Assembly (NCBI GenBank): GCA_013322215.1
Contig: JAAMEZ010000022.1
Location: 186,001 to 250,000 of the forward strand
Direction: 5' to 3'
DNA length: 64,000 bases
Source: Martinezella rhizogenes
GTDB taxonomy: Bacteria; Pseudomonadota; Alphaproteobacteria; Rhizobiales; Rhizobiaceae
Part shown: in pieces, positions 1-8,368 of the stretch
How the letters are laid out: each line of letters begins with the position of its first letter
Position numbering within the stretch: position 1 is the stretch's first letter
Position numbers and translations under genes: made by a program
The notes under the pieces: model-generated
The model's input: only the letters and a program-made list of their open reading frames with translations
Databases searched by the model: none
Told to the model about the DNA's origin: nothing

Positions 1-603
1 ACCTTCTCCCTGGTTTCCTACGACTATCTGGAAAAGATGGGCTCGGTGCAGTGGCCCTGCAATGAGAAGATGCCGCTCGGCTCGCCGATCATGCATGTCG
101 ACGGCTTCGTACGCGGCAAGGGCAAGTTCATCCGCACGGAATATGTCCCGACCGACGAGCGTACCGGTCCGCGCTTCCCGCTGCTGCTGACCACCGGCCG
201 TATCCTCAGCCAGTACAATGTCGGCGCCCAGACGCGGCGTACCGAGAACGTCGTCTGGCATGCGGAGGACCGGCTGGAAATCCATCCGCACGATGCGGAG
301 CAGCGCGGCATCCGCGAGGGCGACTGGATCAAGCTCAGCAGCCGCTCCGGCGACACGACGCTTCGTGCACTGATTACCGATCGCGTCGCGCCCGGTGTTG
401 TCTACACGACCTTCCACCATCCGGACACGCAGGCGAACGTCATCACCACGGATTACACCGACTGGGCGACGAACTGCCCGGAATACAAGGTAACGGCCGT
501 GCAGGTCTCGCCGTCGAACGGCCCGTCGCAGTGGCAGGTCGAGTATGACGAGCAGGCTCGGCAGTCGCGGCGCATTGTTGGGAAGATGGAGGCTGCTGAG
601 TGA
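1..603 (+). CDS. fdsA: Formate dehydrogenase alpha subunit, C-terminal part (5' truncated by window)
   Basis: The reading frame is open from the first base to a TGA at 601-603, so only the last 200 residues are present. They form the C-terminal molybdopterin-dinucleotide-binding beta-barrel of the DMSO-reductase family, with LLTTGRILSQYN, the REGDW segment, and a late TTFHHPDTQAN / DWATNCPEYK segment typical of formate dehydrogenases. The catalytic Cys/Sec and Fe-S domains lie upstream of the window. The fdhD and fdsD genes that follow point to the cytosolic NAD-dependent enzyme (FdsGBA-CD type), which oxidises formate to CO2 and passes electrons to NAD+. Assignment to fds rather than another formate dehydrogenase rests on these neighbours. 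Confidence 0.9.
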   Translation, partial: TFSLVSYDYLEKMGSVQWPCNEKMPLGSPIMHVDGFVRGKGKFIRTEYVPTDERTGPRFPLLLTTGRILSQYNVGAQTRRTENVVWHAEDRLEIHPHDAEQRGIREGDWIKLSSRSGDTTLRALITDRVAPGVVYTTFHHPDTQANVITTDYTDWATNCPEYKVTAVQVSPSNGPSQWQVEYDEQARQSRRIVGKMEAAE

Positions 604-621
604 GTCGGAGTGTGGGGAAAT

Positions 622-814
622 ATACCCCCCTCTGTCGCTTTCGCGACATCTCCCCCACAAGGGGGGAGATTGTTGCTGCGCGGCACTCTCCTCACAATAT
701 AATGAACATTATCCCCTTGGAAGCGTTGTCTGCGGATATCACAGGGGAGCGCGTTTTCCTCCTGCCGATCTCCCCCCTTATGGGGGAGATGTCACGAAGT
801 GACAGAGGGGGGTA
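622..814. repeat. MITE-like inverted-repeat element between fdsA and fdhD
   Basis: Two nearly identical arms of about 48 bp face each other: 622-671 and 766-814. Each arm holds a small palindrome (GTCGCTTTCGCGAC on the left, GTCACGAAGTGAC on the right) and a C-run/G-run hairpin (TCTCCCCC...GGGGGGAGA). The roughly 95 bp between the arms has no gene. The layout is that of a small non-autonomous mobile or extragenic palindromic element. It interrupts the spacing between two genes that should be co-transcribed, and folded RNA here could affect fdhD expression. Confidence 0.75.
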
Positions 815-877
815 TTCGTGTTCCACGAACGCTAAAGTTTGTGGCGTTGCCAAGGAATATGCTGGTATCGCAGCCAT

Positions 878-1705
878 ATGACCAAATTCACCCCCACAAC
901 CACCGTTCCCGAAACTGCCCGCCGCAACGGCTTGGTGCGCTCAGGCTCCCGCATTGTCCCCGAGGAAGTGCCGATCGCCTTTTCCTATGGCGGCACGTCA
1001 CATGCGGTCATGATGGGAACGCCTGCTGATATCGAGGATTTTGCCGTCGGCTTCAGCCTGACCGAGGGCATTATTACCGATATCGATCAGATCGCGGCCG
1101 TCGAGCCGATCGAGGATGAGCAGGGGATCGATGTTCAGATCAGTCTGGTCGACGATGCGGCCGATGCTTTGCGGCTGCGACGCCGCCACATGGCTGGTCC
1201 CGTCGGCTGTGGCCTCTGCGGCATCGAATCGATCGAGCAGGCCGTGCGCAAGGTGCCCGACGTTTCCAAGGTCGAGCTGGCCTTGACGCAGAAGGATATC
1301 GTCAGCGCGATCGCGCTGCTCAATGATGCCCAGCCGCTGCATCGCGAGACGCGCGCCGTGCATGGGGCTGGTTTTTACATTCCGTCCGAGGGATTGCTTG
1401 CCGTGCGCGAGGATGTCGGCCGGCACAATGCGCTCGACAAGCTCTGCGGCGCGGTCATCCGCTCCGGCCACAAGGGAGCGGATGGCGTGGTGGCTGTTAC
1501 CAGCCGTTTGTCTGTCGAAATGGTGCAGAAGGCGGCGATATTGGGCTGTTCCGTGCTGGTTGCCATCTCTGCGCCGACGGCGCTCGCCATCCGAACCGCC
1601 GAGGAGGCCGGCATGACGCTGGTGGCGCTGGTGCGTGGCGACGACTTTGAGATTTTCACCCATCCGCATCGCATCATCACGGGGAGCATCGCCGATGTCG
1701 CCTGA
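878..1705 (+). CDS. fdhD: FdhD sulfurtransferase for formate dehydrogenase
   Basis: This 275-residue protein matches FdhD (called FdsC in fds operons). FdhD moves sulfur from IscS to the molybdenum cofactor, which formate dehydrogenase needs for activity. The two redox cysteines are visible as CGLCG at residues 111-115. A conserved EDVGRHNALDK segment lies further on. The ATG at 878 was chosen because it gives the usual family length; an in-frame start 39 nt upstream would add a poor leader inside the repeat-rich spacer. The gene overlaps fdsD by 11 nt, so the two are probably translated together. It is cytosolic. Confidence 0.93.
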   Translation: MTKFTPTTTVPETARRNGLVRSGSRIVPEEVPIAFSYGGTSHAVMMGTPADIEDFAVGFSLTEGIITDIDQIAAVEPIEDEQGIDVQISLVDDAADALRLRRRHMAGPVGCGLCGIESIEQAVRKVPDVSKVELALTQKDIVSAIALLNDAQPLHRETRAVHGAGFYIPSEGLLAVREDVGRHNALDKLCGAVIRSGHKGADGVVAVTSRLSVEMVQKAAILGCSVLVAISAPTALAIRTAEEAGMTLVALVRGDDFEIFTHPHRIITGSIADVA

Positions 1706-1961
1706 CGAAACGCCGCACGGCAAGACCGAAACCAAACTCATCTACATGGCGAACCAGATTGCCACTTTCTTCAAGACGCAGCCGGCAGACGAAGCGGTGC
1801 AGGGGGTTGCAACTCATATCAACAAATTCTGGGAGCCGCGCATGCGCCGCCAGCTTTTCGCGATCATCGATCACGGAGACAGCGGGTTGAGCCCTTTGGT
1901 CTTGGAGGCGGCCTCGCTGATCCACAGACCCGCGCCGGTCGAGGAAGTTAAGTCGGCTTAA
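1695..1961 (+). CDS. fdsD: NAD-dependent formate dehydrogenase delta subunit
   Basis: An 88-residue protein of the FdsD family, small proteins found at the end of NAD-formate dehydrogenase operons. The core with MANQIATFF and HINKFWEPRMRRQL is characteristic. The start at 1695 lies inside fdhD and gives a normal length; a second in-frame ATG (1746, MANQIATFF) would give about 71 residues and is a fair alternative, since many FdsD proteins are that short. FdsD is known to be needed for assembly or activity of the complex, with no clear enzymatic role. The gene presumably closes the fds operon. Confidence 0.88.
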   Translation: MSPDETPHGKTETKLIYMANQIATFFKTQPADEAVQGVATHINKFWEPRMRRQLFAIIDHGDSGLSPLVLEAASLIHRPAPVEEVKSA

Positions 1962-2067
1962 TATTAGCATTGATGGTGTATTGGGATGGAGAGTGGAGGC
2001 TTCATCCTCGAATGCGATTCCTGTTGAGGGAAGGGGTGCCGGTCTTTGAAGCAAGGAGGAGTTGTTC

Positions 2068-3729
2068 ATGACGGCTGCGGATACGAATATTTCCCGAGGC
2101 ACGGCAACGGCGGGTCTGCTCGATCGTGAGCGCATCATTGCCAGGCCGGGCTTCAACCGGTGGCTCGTGCCGCCGGCGGCACTGGCGATCCATCTATGCA
2201 TCGGCATGGCCTATGGCTTCAGCGTGTTCTGGCTGCCGCTCTCCAAGGCGCTCGGCACCCCGACGCCGGCTCCGGCAGAGTGCGCGAACCTCAATCTCCT
2301 GACCGCCCTGTTCACGACGAGCTGTGACTGGCGCGTCAGCGATCTCGGCTGGATCTATACACTCTTCTTCGTACTGCTCGGGTCTTCTGCCGCCATCTGG
2401 GGTGGATGGCTCGAAAAGGTCGGGCCGCGCAAAGCCGGCGTGGTCGCTGCCTGCTGCTGGTGCGGCGGTATTTTGATTGCGGCGATCGGCGTCATCTTCC
2501 ACCAGCTTTGGATCATGTGGATCGGAGCGGGCGTCATTGGCGGTATCGGCCTCGGCCTCGGTTACATCTCGCCCGTGTCGACGCTGATCAAATGGTTTCC
2601 CGACCGGCGCGGCATGGCGACCGGCATGGCGATCATGGGCTTTGGCGGTGGTGCGATGATCGGCGCGCCGCTCGCCAGCCTGCTGATGAATCATTTCCGC
2701 ACCGATAGTTCGGTTGGCGTCTGGCAGACCTTCATCGTCATGGCGGCGATCTATTTCGTCTTCATGATGGGCGGAGCCTTCGGCTATCGCCTGCCGCCCG
2801 CCGGCTGGCGTCCCGAGGGCTGGACGGCCCCTGCCGCCAAGAGCTCGATGATCACCACGAAACATGTGCATCTTCGCGATGCCCACAAAACCCCGCAGTT
2901 CTGGCTCATCTGGGCGGTATTGTGCCTCAACGTCTCGGCCGGTATCGGCGTCATCGGCATGGCGTCGCCCATGCTGCAGGAGATTTTTGGCGGAGCATTG
3001 ATCGGCTTGCCGGATCTGAAATTTGCCGATCTCAGCAAGGACCAGATCGCGACCGTCGCGGCGATTGCCGCCGGCTTTGCAGGCCTGCTGTCGCTTTTCA
3101 ATATCGGCGGCCGCTTCTTCTGGGCATCGCTGTCCGACAAGATCGGCCGCAAGAACACTTATTATTGCTTCTTCGTCATCGGCATCGTGCTCTATATCCT
3201 GGCTCCCTGGGCGGCCGGCATCCATAGCAAGGTGCTGTTCGTGGGCGCGCTCTGCATCATCCTGTCGATGTATGGCGGCGGCTTCGCGACGGTTCCCGCC
3301 TATCTCGCCGATATTTTCGGTACGCAGTTCGTCGGCGCGATCCATGGCCGGCTGCTGACGGCCTGGGCGACGGCCGGCATCATCGGGCCTGTCGTGGTCA
3401 ATTACATCCGCGAGGCGCAGAAGGCGGCCGGCGTCGAAGGCGCGCAGCTCTATACCTTCACCATGTATATCCTGGCGGGCATGCTGGCGCTGGGGTTGAT
3501 CGCCAACTCGCTGGTCAAGCCGCTTGCCGACAAATGGTTCATGTCGGATGACGAGGTGGCGGCGCTGCAGGCAAAGACCGCCGCGGCCAATGCCGGCCCC
3601 ACCGGTTCTTTCGGCATCGGGACGGGCGGTTTCGACGGCAAGGCACTGGTCGCCTGGGCGTTGGTCGGCATTCCGCTGCTCTGGGGTGTATGGGTGACGA
3701 TCAAGAGCACCTACGCCCTGTTCGGCTGA
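2068..3729 (+). CDS. MFS transporter of the oxalate/formate antiporter family
   Basis: This 553-residue inner-membrane protein has the MFS fold with about 12 membrane segments, starting near residue 35. The loop motif GGWLEKVGPRKAG sits between helices 2 and 3, and ISPVSTLIKWFPDRRGMATG is typical of the OxlT-like branch. The ATG at 2068 follows AAGGAGGA at 2053-2060 with good spacing; the in-frame TTG at 2062 is too close to that site. Its place just after the formate dehydrogenase genes fits transport of formate, oxalate or a related carboxylate. The substrate is inferred from family and position only; many OxlT-like proteins are uncharacterised. Confidence 0.88.
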   Translation: MTAADTNISRGTATAGLLDRERIIARPGFNRWLVPPAALAIHLCIGMAYGFSVFWLPLSKALGTPTPAPAECANLNLLTALFTTSCDWRVSDLGWIYTLFFVLLGSSAAIWGGWLEKVGPRKAGVVAACCWCGGILIAAIGVIFHQLWIMWIGAGVIGGIGLGLGYISPVSTLIKWFPDRRGMATGMAIMGFGGGAMIGAPLASLLMNHFRTDSSVGVWQTFIVMAAIYFVFMMGGAFGYRLPPAGWRPEGWTAPAAKSSMITTKHVHLRDAHKTPQFWLIWAVLCLNVSAGIGVIGMASPMLQEIFGGALIGLPDLKFADLSKDQIATVAAIAAGFAGLLSLFNIGGRFFWASLSDKIGRKNTYYCFFVIGIVLYILAPWAAGIHSKVLFVGALCIILSMYGGGFATVPAYLADIFGTQFVGAIHGRLLTAWATAGIIGPVVVNYIREAQKAAGVEGAQLYTFTMYILAGMLALGLIANSLVKPLADKWFMSDDEVAALQAKTAAANAGPTGSFGIGTGGFDGKALVAWALVGIPLLWGVWVTIKSTYALFG

Positions 3730-3748
3730 ACGATCCTCTACAAGACGG

Positions 3749-3780
3749 AGAAGCCGCTCCGAAACCTCGGCGCGGCTTCT
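3749..3780. terminator. Hairpin between convergent MFS and chemoreceptor genes
   Basis: A 9-bp perfect stem, AGAAGCCGC (3749-3757) and GCGGCTTCT (3772-3780), sits in the 73-bp gap between two convergent genes. It has no strong T-run on either side, so it may be a weak shared terminator. Confidence 0.4.
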
Positions 3781-3802
3781 TGGCGTTCTGCAGGCCTTGC
3801 GG

Positions 3803-5476
3803 TCAGGCTGCGCGGTGCATCACCATATGGCGGATCATCGAGTCCGCCAGGCGGAACTGGGCCAGCAGCATGTGCAGCGCATCCGCCTCGTTGGCGAGCC
3901 TGAGGCTTGCGGCGGTGCTCTCCTCGACCATGGCAGCGTTCTGCTGGGTGGTCTGATCCAGCGAATTGATCGCCGAATTGATTTCCCGAAGGCCGATCGT
4001 CTGTTCCTTCGAAGCCTTCACGATGGCGGCGACATTGGTGTTGATATCGCCAACTTGGGTAACGATCTCTTCCAGTGCCCTGCCCGTCTGGCCGACAAGA
4101 CCGACGCCGTTCTTGACGTGCTCACTGGAGGCGGTGATCAGCGCCTTGATCTCCTTGGCGGCGCTGGCGGAGCGCTGCGCCAGCTCGCGTACTTCCTGAG
4201 CGACGACGGCAAAACCCTTGCCGGCCTCGCCGGCTCTTGCCGCCTCGACGCCGGCATTCAGCGCGAGGAGATTGGTCTGGAAGGCGATGTCGTCGATGAC
4301 ACCGATGATGTTCGTGATCTCGCGAGAGGATTTCTCGATCTGATCCATGGCGGCGACGGCGTTGCGGACCACCGTGCCGGACTGTTCGGCGCCGCGCTTG
4401 GTCTCTGCCACCAGACGCCCGGCTTCTTCGGCCCGCTGGCTCGAATCGGCGACCGTCGTGGTGATTTCTTCCAGGGCCGCCGCCGTTTCTTCCACGGAGG
4501 CGGCTTGCTGTTCGGTGCGCCTCGAGAAGGCCTCGGCCGAATCGCCGAGCTCGCGCGAGCCGGCGGCAATGGCGCTGGCATTGTGGCCGACGGTGGTCAG
4601 CGTCTCGGAAAGCTTCACGATCGTCGCGTTGAAATCTTGGCGAAGCTGCTCCATGGAAGGCACGAAAGAGCGTTCGAGCGTTTTCGTCAGATCGCCTTCC
4701 GATAGGCTGCGGAGTGCGCCGGCAAGCTCGCTGATGGCGCTCATGCGCGAAGTGACGTCCGTCGCGAATTTCACGACCTTGTAGACCTTGCCGTCGGTGT
4801 CGACGATGGGGTTGTAGGCCGCCTGGATCCAGATTTCCTTGCCGCCCTTGCCGTAGCGGACGAATTCGTTGGCGATGAACTCGCCCTGCGCCAGGCGCGG
4901 CCAGAAGCGCTTGTATTCCTCGGTGCGGGCATAGGCCGGATCGCAGAAGATACTGTGATGCTTGCCGACGATCTCGGCGAGTTGATAGCCCATGGCATTG
5001 CAGAAGTTCTCGTTCGCCGTCCGGATTTCGCCGGTCGGCATGAATTCGATGACGGCCTGCGAGCGCGAGAGCGCCTCGAGCTTACTGGCATCGTCGATTG
5101 CCTTCTTCTTGGCTTCGGTGACATCGGCGGCGAATTTTACAACCTTCACCGGCTTTCCGTTGCGGAAGACGGGGTTGTATGAGGCCTGTATCCAGATCTC
5201 ACGATTGCCCTTGGCAAGACGCTTGTAGGTGCCGGCATCGTATTCGCCGCGGCCGAGACGTGCCCAGAAATCATGATAGGCTGGCGTCGTGACATAGGTG
5301 GGATCGCAGAACATCCGGTGATGATTGCCGACGATTTCCTTCAGCTCATAGCCCAGCGCGCGGCAAAAATTCTCGTTTGCGGTCAGTGCCTTACCCTGAA
5401 GGTCGAATTCGATGATAGCCTGCGATTTGGAAACGGCGGAAAGAATGCGGCTCGTATCCGATGATAGACTGAACAT
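3803..5476 (-). CDS. Soluble PAS-PAS methyl-accepting chemotaxis protein
   Basis: A 557-residue chemoreceptor with no membrane segment. Two PAS domains occupy about residues 9-115 and 131-240; both carry the IVGxHHxxFCDP motif, and each ends in KVVKFAxDVT. A HAMP-like stretch (SEGDLTKTLERSF) follows near 260-300, then the MCP signalling helices with the hairpin GEAGKGFAVVAQEVRELAQRS. The order PAS-PAS-MCP matches the BdlA/Aer-like cytoplasmic group, whose PAS pockets often bind FAD or haem and sense redox or oxygen. No CheR/CheB-binding pentapeptide is seen at the C-terminus. A single cheW lies upstream on the same strand. The 5' region (5477-5721) is unusually AT-rich and probably holds its promoter. 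Confidence 0.92.
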   Translation of the reverse strand: MFSLSSDTSRILSAVSKSQAIIEFDLQGKALTANENFCRALGYELKEIVGNHHRMFCDPTYVTTPAYHDFWARLGRGEYDAGTYKRLAKGNREIWIQASYNPVFRNGKPVKVVKFAADVTEAKKKAIDDASKLEALSRSQAVIEFMPTGEIRTANENFCNAMGYQLAEIVGKHHSIFCDPAYARTEEYKRFWPRLAQGEFIANEFVRYGKGGKEIWIQAAYNPIVDTDGKVYKVVKFATDVTSRMSAISELAGALRSLSEGDLTKTLERSFVPSMEQLRQDFNATIVKLSETLTTVGHNASAIAAGSRELGDSAEAFSRRTEQQAASVEETAAALEEITTTVADSSQRAEEAGRLVAETKRGAEQSGTVVRNAVAAMDQIEKSSREITNIIGVIDDIAFQTNLLALNAGVEAARAGEAGKGFAVVAQEVRELAQRSASAAKEIKALITASSEHVKNGVGLVGQTGRALEEIVTQVGDINTNVAAIVKASKEQTIGLREINSAINSLDQTTQQNAAMVEESTAASLRLANEADALHMLLAQFRLADSMIRHMVMHRAA

Positions 5477-5721
5477 TCCTATTCCCTCTTAGAAAGCTCG
5501 GGTGTGTCGGGCATCGATCAATTGCATCGAAGCGGGCGGCCGTGCTCCTCGGCACGCCGAAAGACGGTGTGCCGCAGGGGGAGGGTCGGAATGTTGAGAT
5601 TGTATTTTCTTTCCTCGCTTCACAATCGATGATGGAGTTGCTTCCTTTAATTTTGGGTAAAAATTAGTGCATTAGAAATTACAATTTAAATAAAATATAA
5701 CTAACTAAAATTAGGAGATAA

Positions 5722-5750
5722 TAAAAAACCGCCGCGAGAGGGCGGCGGTT
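5722..5750 (-). terminator. Rho-independent terminator after cheW
   Basis: On the minus strand a 9-bp GC-rich stem, AACCGCCGC paired with GCGGCGGTT (5728-5750), is followed by a T-run (complement of 5721-5727). It lies 26 bp after the cheW stop. Confidence 0.78.
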
Positions 5751-5775
5751 CTTAAAAAAGGACTATGTTGCGAAG

Positions 5776-6252
5776 TTACGCGGCGAGTTCGTCTGCTTCG
5801 CTTTCCTTGAACATCTTGGCGAGGTTCAGGAAGCAGATCATTCCGTTCTCCGTGGCGATGATGCCTTCGCAATAGGCGCGATCGAAGGAGGCGGTTACTT
5901 CCGGAACGGGTTGAACCTGTTCGGAAGCGATCGTCAGGATGTCCGAGACGCGATCGACCAGCATGCCGATGACCATATTGTGCACTTCGGCGACCACGAT
6001 GGCGCTGCGCTCATTGGCGACCGTGCTCTGCATGCCGAGTTTGTAGGCAAGATCGATGATCGGGATGACCGAGCCGCGCAGGTTCATGACGCCGATGACG
6101 TCTGCCGGCGCATGCGGGATTGGCGTCGACGGCGCCCAGCCCCGGATTTCGCGGATCGTGGTGGTCTTGACGCAGAATTCCTGATCATGCAGCCGGAAGG
6201 CAATGATCTCCAGAGTCTCGCCGCTGAAGCTGGTGGAATTGATCGTGGCCAT
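5776..6252 (-). CDS. cheW: Chemotaxis adaptor protein CheW
   Basis: A 158-residue CheW-fold protein that would couple chemoreceptors to the kinase CheA at the inner face of the membrane. Family signals are IAFRLHDQEFCV near the start, VIGVMNLRGSVIPIIDL in the middle and VSDILTI later. The ATG at 6252 was chosen because GGGAAGA sits about six bases upstream; longer in-frame starts add residues without similarity to CheW. It is a lone cheW, not in a che operon, and is followed by a strong terminator and then the soluble chemoreceptor, so the two are neighbours but probably separate transcripts. Confidence 0.92.
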   Translation of the reverse strand: MATINSTSFSGETLEIIAFRLHDQEFCVKTTTIREIRGWAPSTPIPHAPADVIGVMNLRGSVIPIIDLAYKLGMQSTVANERSAIVVAEVHNMVIGMLVDRVSDILTIASEQVQPVPEVTASFDRAYCEGIIATENGMICFLNLAKMFKESEADELAA

Positions 6253-6533
6253 GAACGTTCTTCCCATTGAACCGTCACGCCGAATCCGACGTGTTCCTGC
6301 CACGATAAAACAAGAACATTGCTCAAACCTAAATCTATACAAGCGGTTTCGACTAGACAGGCTTTGAGGGATGCGGGGAAGGAGCCTTTTGCCAGGGACG
6401 GCGTGCGTCACTCGCCTTCGTGGCTCGAGACGGCCTGTTGGCCCCCTTACCCTGAGCGTGTCAAAGGGCGAGGTGGCCGGAGGAACGAGTGGCTCGCTCT
6501 TCCGGCAGGATGCTCAGCCGGTTTAAGAGCGCC

Positions 6534-7469
6534 TCAAGCAGCCCGTGTCGGGCGGTCGAAGATGCGCCGACCGAAGAGGCTCGCCGCCATTTCCACAAGC
6601 ACACGGGCGCTCTTGCCGCGGTCATCGAGGAAGGGGTTGAGCTCGACGAGATCGAGCGACGAAACGAGGTTGCTGTCGGAGAGCATTTCCATGATGAGGT
6701 GCGCTTCCCGATAGGTCGCGCCGCCCGGCACTGTGGTTCCGACGCCCGGCGCGATGTCCGGATCGAGGAAATCGACGTCGAAGCTGACATGCAGCAGGCC
6801 GTTGGCGGCGCTGACGGTATCGAGCACCTTGCGCATGATGGCGGCGACACCCTGTTCGTCGAGGGAGCGCATATCGAAGACGTTGACGCCGTGCTCGCGG
6901 ATTTCCTCGCGCTCGCGCGGATCGACGGAGCGGATGCCGACCTGGAAGACCTTCATCGGATCGACCAGCGGCCGCCCGGCCGGCAGAACGCCCTCGATCT
7001 CGGCCTCACCACAATAGTAGGCGACGGGCATGCCATGAATATTGCCCGAGGGCGAGGTGGCGGGGGAATTGAAATCGGAGTGAGCGTCGAGCCAGAGCAC
7101 GAAGAGCGGCCGGCCGACCTCCGCCGCGTGGCGGGCCATGCCGGAGACGCTGCCCATGGAGAGACTGTGGTCGCCGCCAAGGATCAGCGGGAAGCCGCCC
7201 GATGATGCGACATCATAAACCTTCGCTTCCAGCGCGCGCGTGAAGGCGCCGACAATCTTCAGATTGTGAGCGTGGGGATGCTCCGGCAGGTCTGTGGCCG
7301 GCGCCGGGTGCAGGTCGCCGCTATCCGTGACGCGATGGCCAAGTTCGGTCAGAGTGGTTTCGATACCGGCGATGCGGAGCGCCGTCGGCCCCATGCCGGC
7401 GCCGCGACGGCCGGAACCTTCTTCCAGGGGAACGCCGATCAGGGTAACGGGAGTGGATTGCGTATTCAT
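6534..7469 (-). CDS. rocF: Arginase
   Basis: A 311-residue ureohydrolase that splits L-arginine to ornithine and urea using two Mn(II) ions. The metal ligands are visible: GGDH (H101), DAHSD (D128, H130, D132) and SFDVDFLDPD near residue 232. The ATG at 7469 was preferred because GGAG lies eight bases upstream; an ATG two codons earlier is too close to it. Length agrees with bacterial arginases. It is transcribed away from an Lrp/AsnC-type regulator, the arrangement known for arginine-catabolic genes in Agrobacterium and Brucella relatives, so arginine or ornithine induction through that regulator is likely. Confidence 0.95.
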   Translation of the reverse strand: MNTQSTPVTLIGVPLEEGSGRRGAGMGPTALRIAGIETTLTELGHRVTDSGDLHPAPATDLPEHPHAHNLKIVGAFTRALEAKVYDVASSGGFPLILGGDHSLSMGSVSGMARHAAEVGRPLFVLWLDAHSDFNSPATSPSGNIHGMPVAYYCGEAEIEGVLPAGRPLVDPMKVFQVGIRSVDPREREEIREHGVNVFDMRSLDEQGVAAIMRKVLDTVSAANGLLHVSFDVDFLDPDIAPGVGTTVPGGATYREAHLIMEMLSDSNLVSSLDLVELNPFLDDRGKSARVLVEMAASLFGRRIFDRPTRAA

Positions 7470-7489
7470 CGGCATTGCTCCGAGGGTTA

Positions 7490-7588
7490 AAGCGATTCCG
7501 GAAGAGGCCGCAGCGGCTTTTCTTTCGGAATCGCGTGAAAACAATGAGATAGAGCGGTTCGGGGAGTCCGTGAAGAGCCGAACCGCTC
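7490..7588. repeat. Extragenic repeat, CTAGAGC-type family, diverged copy
   Basis: This stretch in the arginase/Lrp promoter region aligns with the repeats at 28075-28180 and 44969-45069 when those are read on the other strand. Shared blocks include CGGAATCGCGTGAAAACAA and GAGCGGTTC...TCCGTGAA. The CTAGAGC ends have decayed here. It lies within the divergent promoter region, where it could matter for transcription. Confidence 0.7.
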
Positions 7589-7695
7589 GGGATGATGTCG
7601 GGGCGCATTATCGATTGTCTGCATGACAGCAAAAAGATGGAAAATTGCCGAAAATCGACTAGCTTTCGACAGATTGATCAATTCGATTTAGCAGA

Positions 7696-8136
7696 ATGAC
7701 AAGCCATATGGATGACCTCGATCGCGACCTCCTGAGTGCGCTGCGCAACAATGCGCGCATCTCCGTTTCTTCCTTGGCTGCAGCGACCGGTGCGTCGCGC
7801 GCGACCGTGGCCGCCCGCATCGAACGGTTGGTGGAAAACGGCACGATTGCCGCCTTCACCATTCGCACCGGCCACGAGACCCGCGCCGCCGGCGTCAGGG
7901 CCATCGTGCTGATCGAGGTGCTCGGCAAGCTCGCCGACAAGGTGGCCGATCAGCTTCGCGGCCTGCCGCAGGTGAGAGCCTTGCACAGCACCAATGGCAA
8001 ATGGGATTTCATTGCCGAACTCGAGGATCGCGATCTTGCCTCCTTCGACGAGACGCTACGCCGTATCAGGCTCATCAACGGTATCAATACGACGGAATCC
8101 AATATTCTGCTGAAGACCAGCAAGATGGGCTTTTGA
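7696..8136 (+). CDS. Lrp/AsnC-family regulator, probable regulator of arginase
   Basis: A 146-residue protein with an N-terminal winged helix (DLDRDLLSALRNNARISVSSLA then ASRATVAARIERL) and a C-terminal RAM ligand-binding domain from about residue 70. It is divergent from arginase, which suggests it is the local activator, binding arginine or ornithine as effector, as in the Agrobacterium arginase/ornithine cyclodeaminase system. The start at 7696 gives MTSHM; a second ATG four codons later (7708) cannot be excluded. The recognition target is inferred only from position. Confidence 0.92.
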   Translation: MTSHMDDLDRDLLSALRNNARISVSSLAAATGASRATVAARIERLVENGTIAAFTIRTGHETRAAGVRAIVLIEVLGKLADKVADQLRGLPQVRALHSTNGKWDFIAELEDRDLASFDETLRRIRLINGINTTESNILLKTSKMGF

Positions 8137-8164
8137 TCGTCGCTTTCCGGGAGAGACCGCTCAC

Positions 8165-8331
8165 TCTCATGCTTCGAGGCTCCGGCCCCCTTCGACAAGC
8201 TCAGAAGCCGATGCACCTCAGTATGAGGGCTGATCTCTTGAGGGTTGCCGGGAGATTCTTTCCGCCGCAGCCTGAGGTGCTTTGCCGCCTAAGCATTAGC
8301 GAAAGCGGCAAGGCCTCGAAGGGCGAGGCGG
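8165..8331. repeat. Intergenic repeat-like segment downstream of the Lrp gene
   Basis: The segment carries CCCCTTCGACAAGCTCAG, the small palindrome CCTCAGTATGAGG (8216-8228) and CCTGAGGTGCTTTGCCGCC facing GGCAAGGCCTCGAAGGGCGAGG. These modules are typical of scattered palindromic repeats in Rhizobium genomes; related words occur at 6450-6480 and 29400-29500. No gene is visible here. Confidence 0.5.
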
Positions 8332-8368
8332 TCGTAGACTGGCTTGAGCAGAACGGTCCGCCATCACC

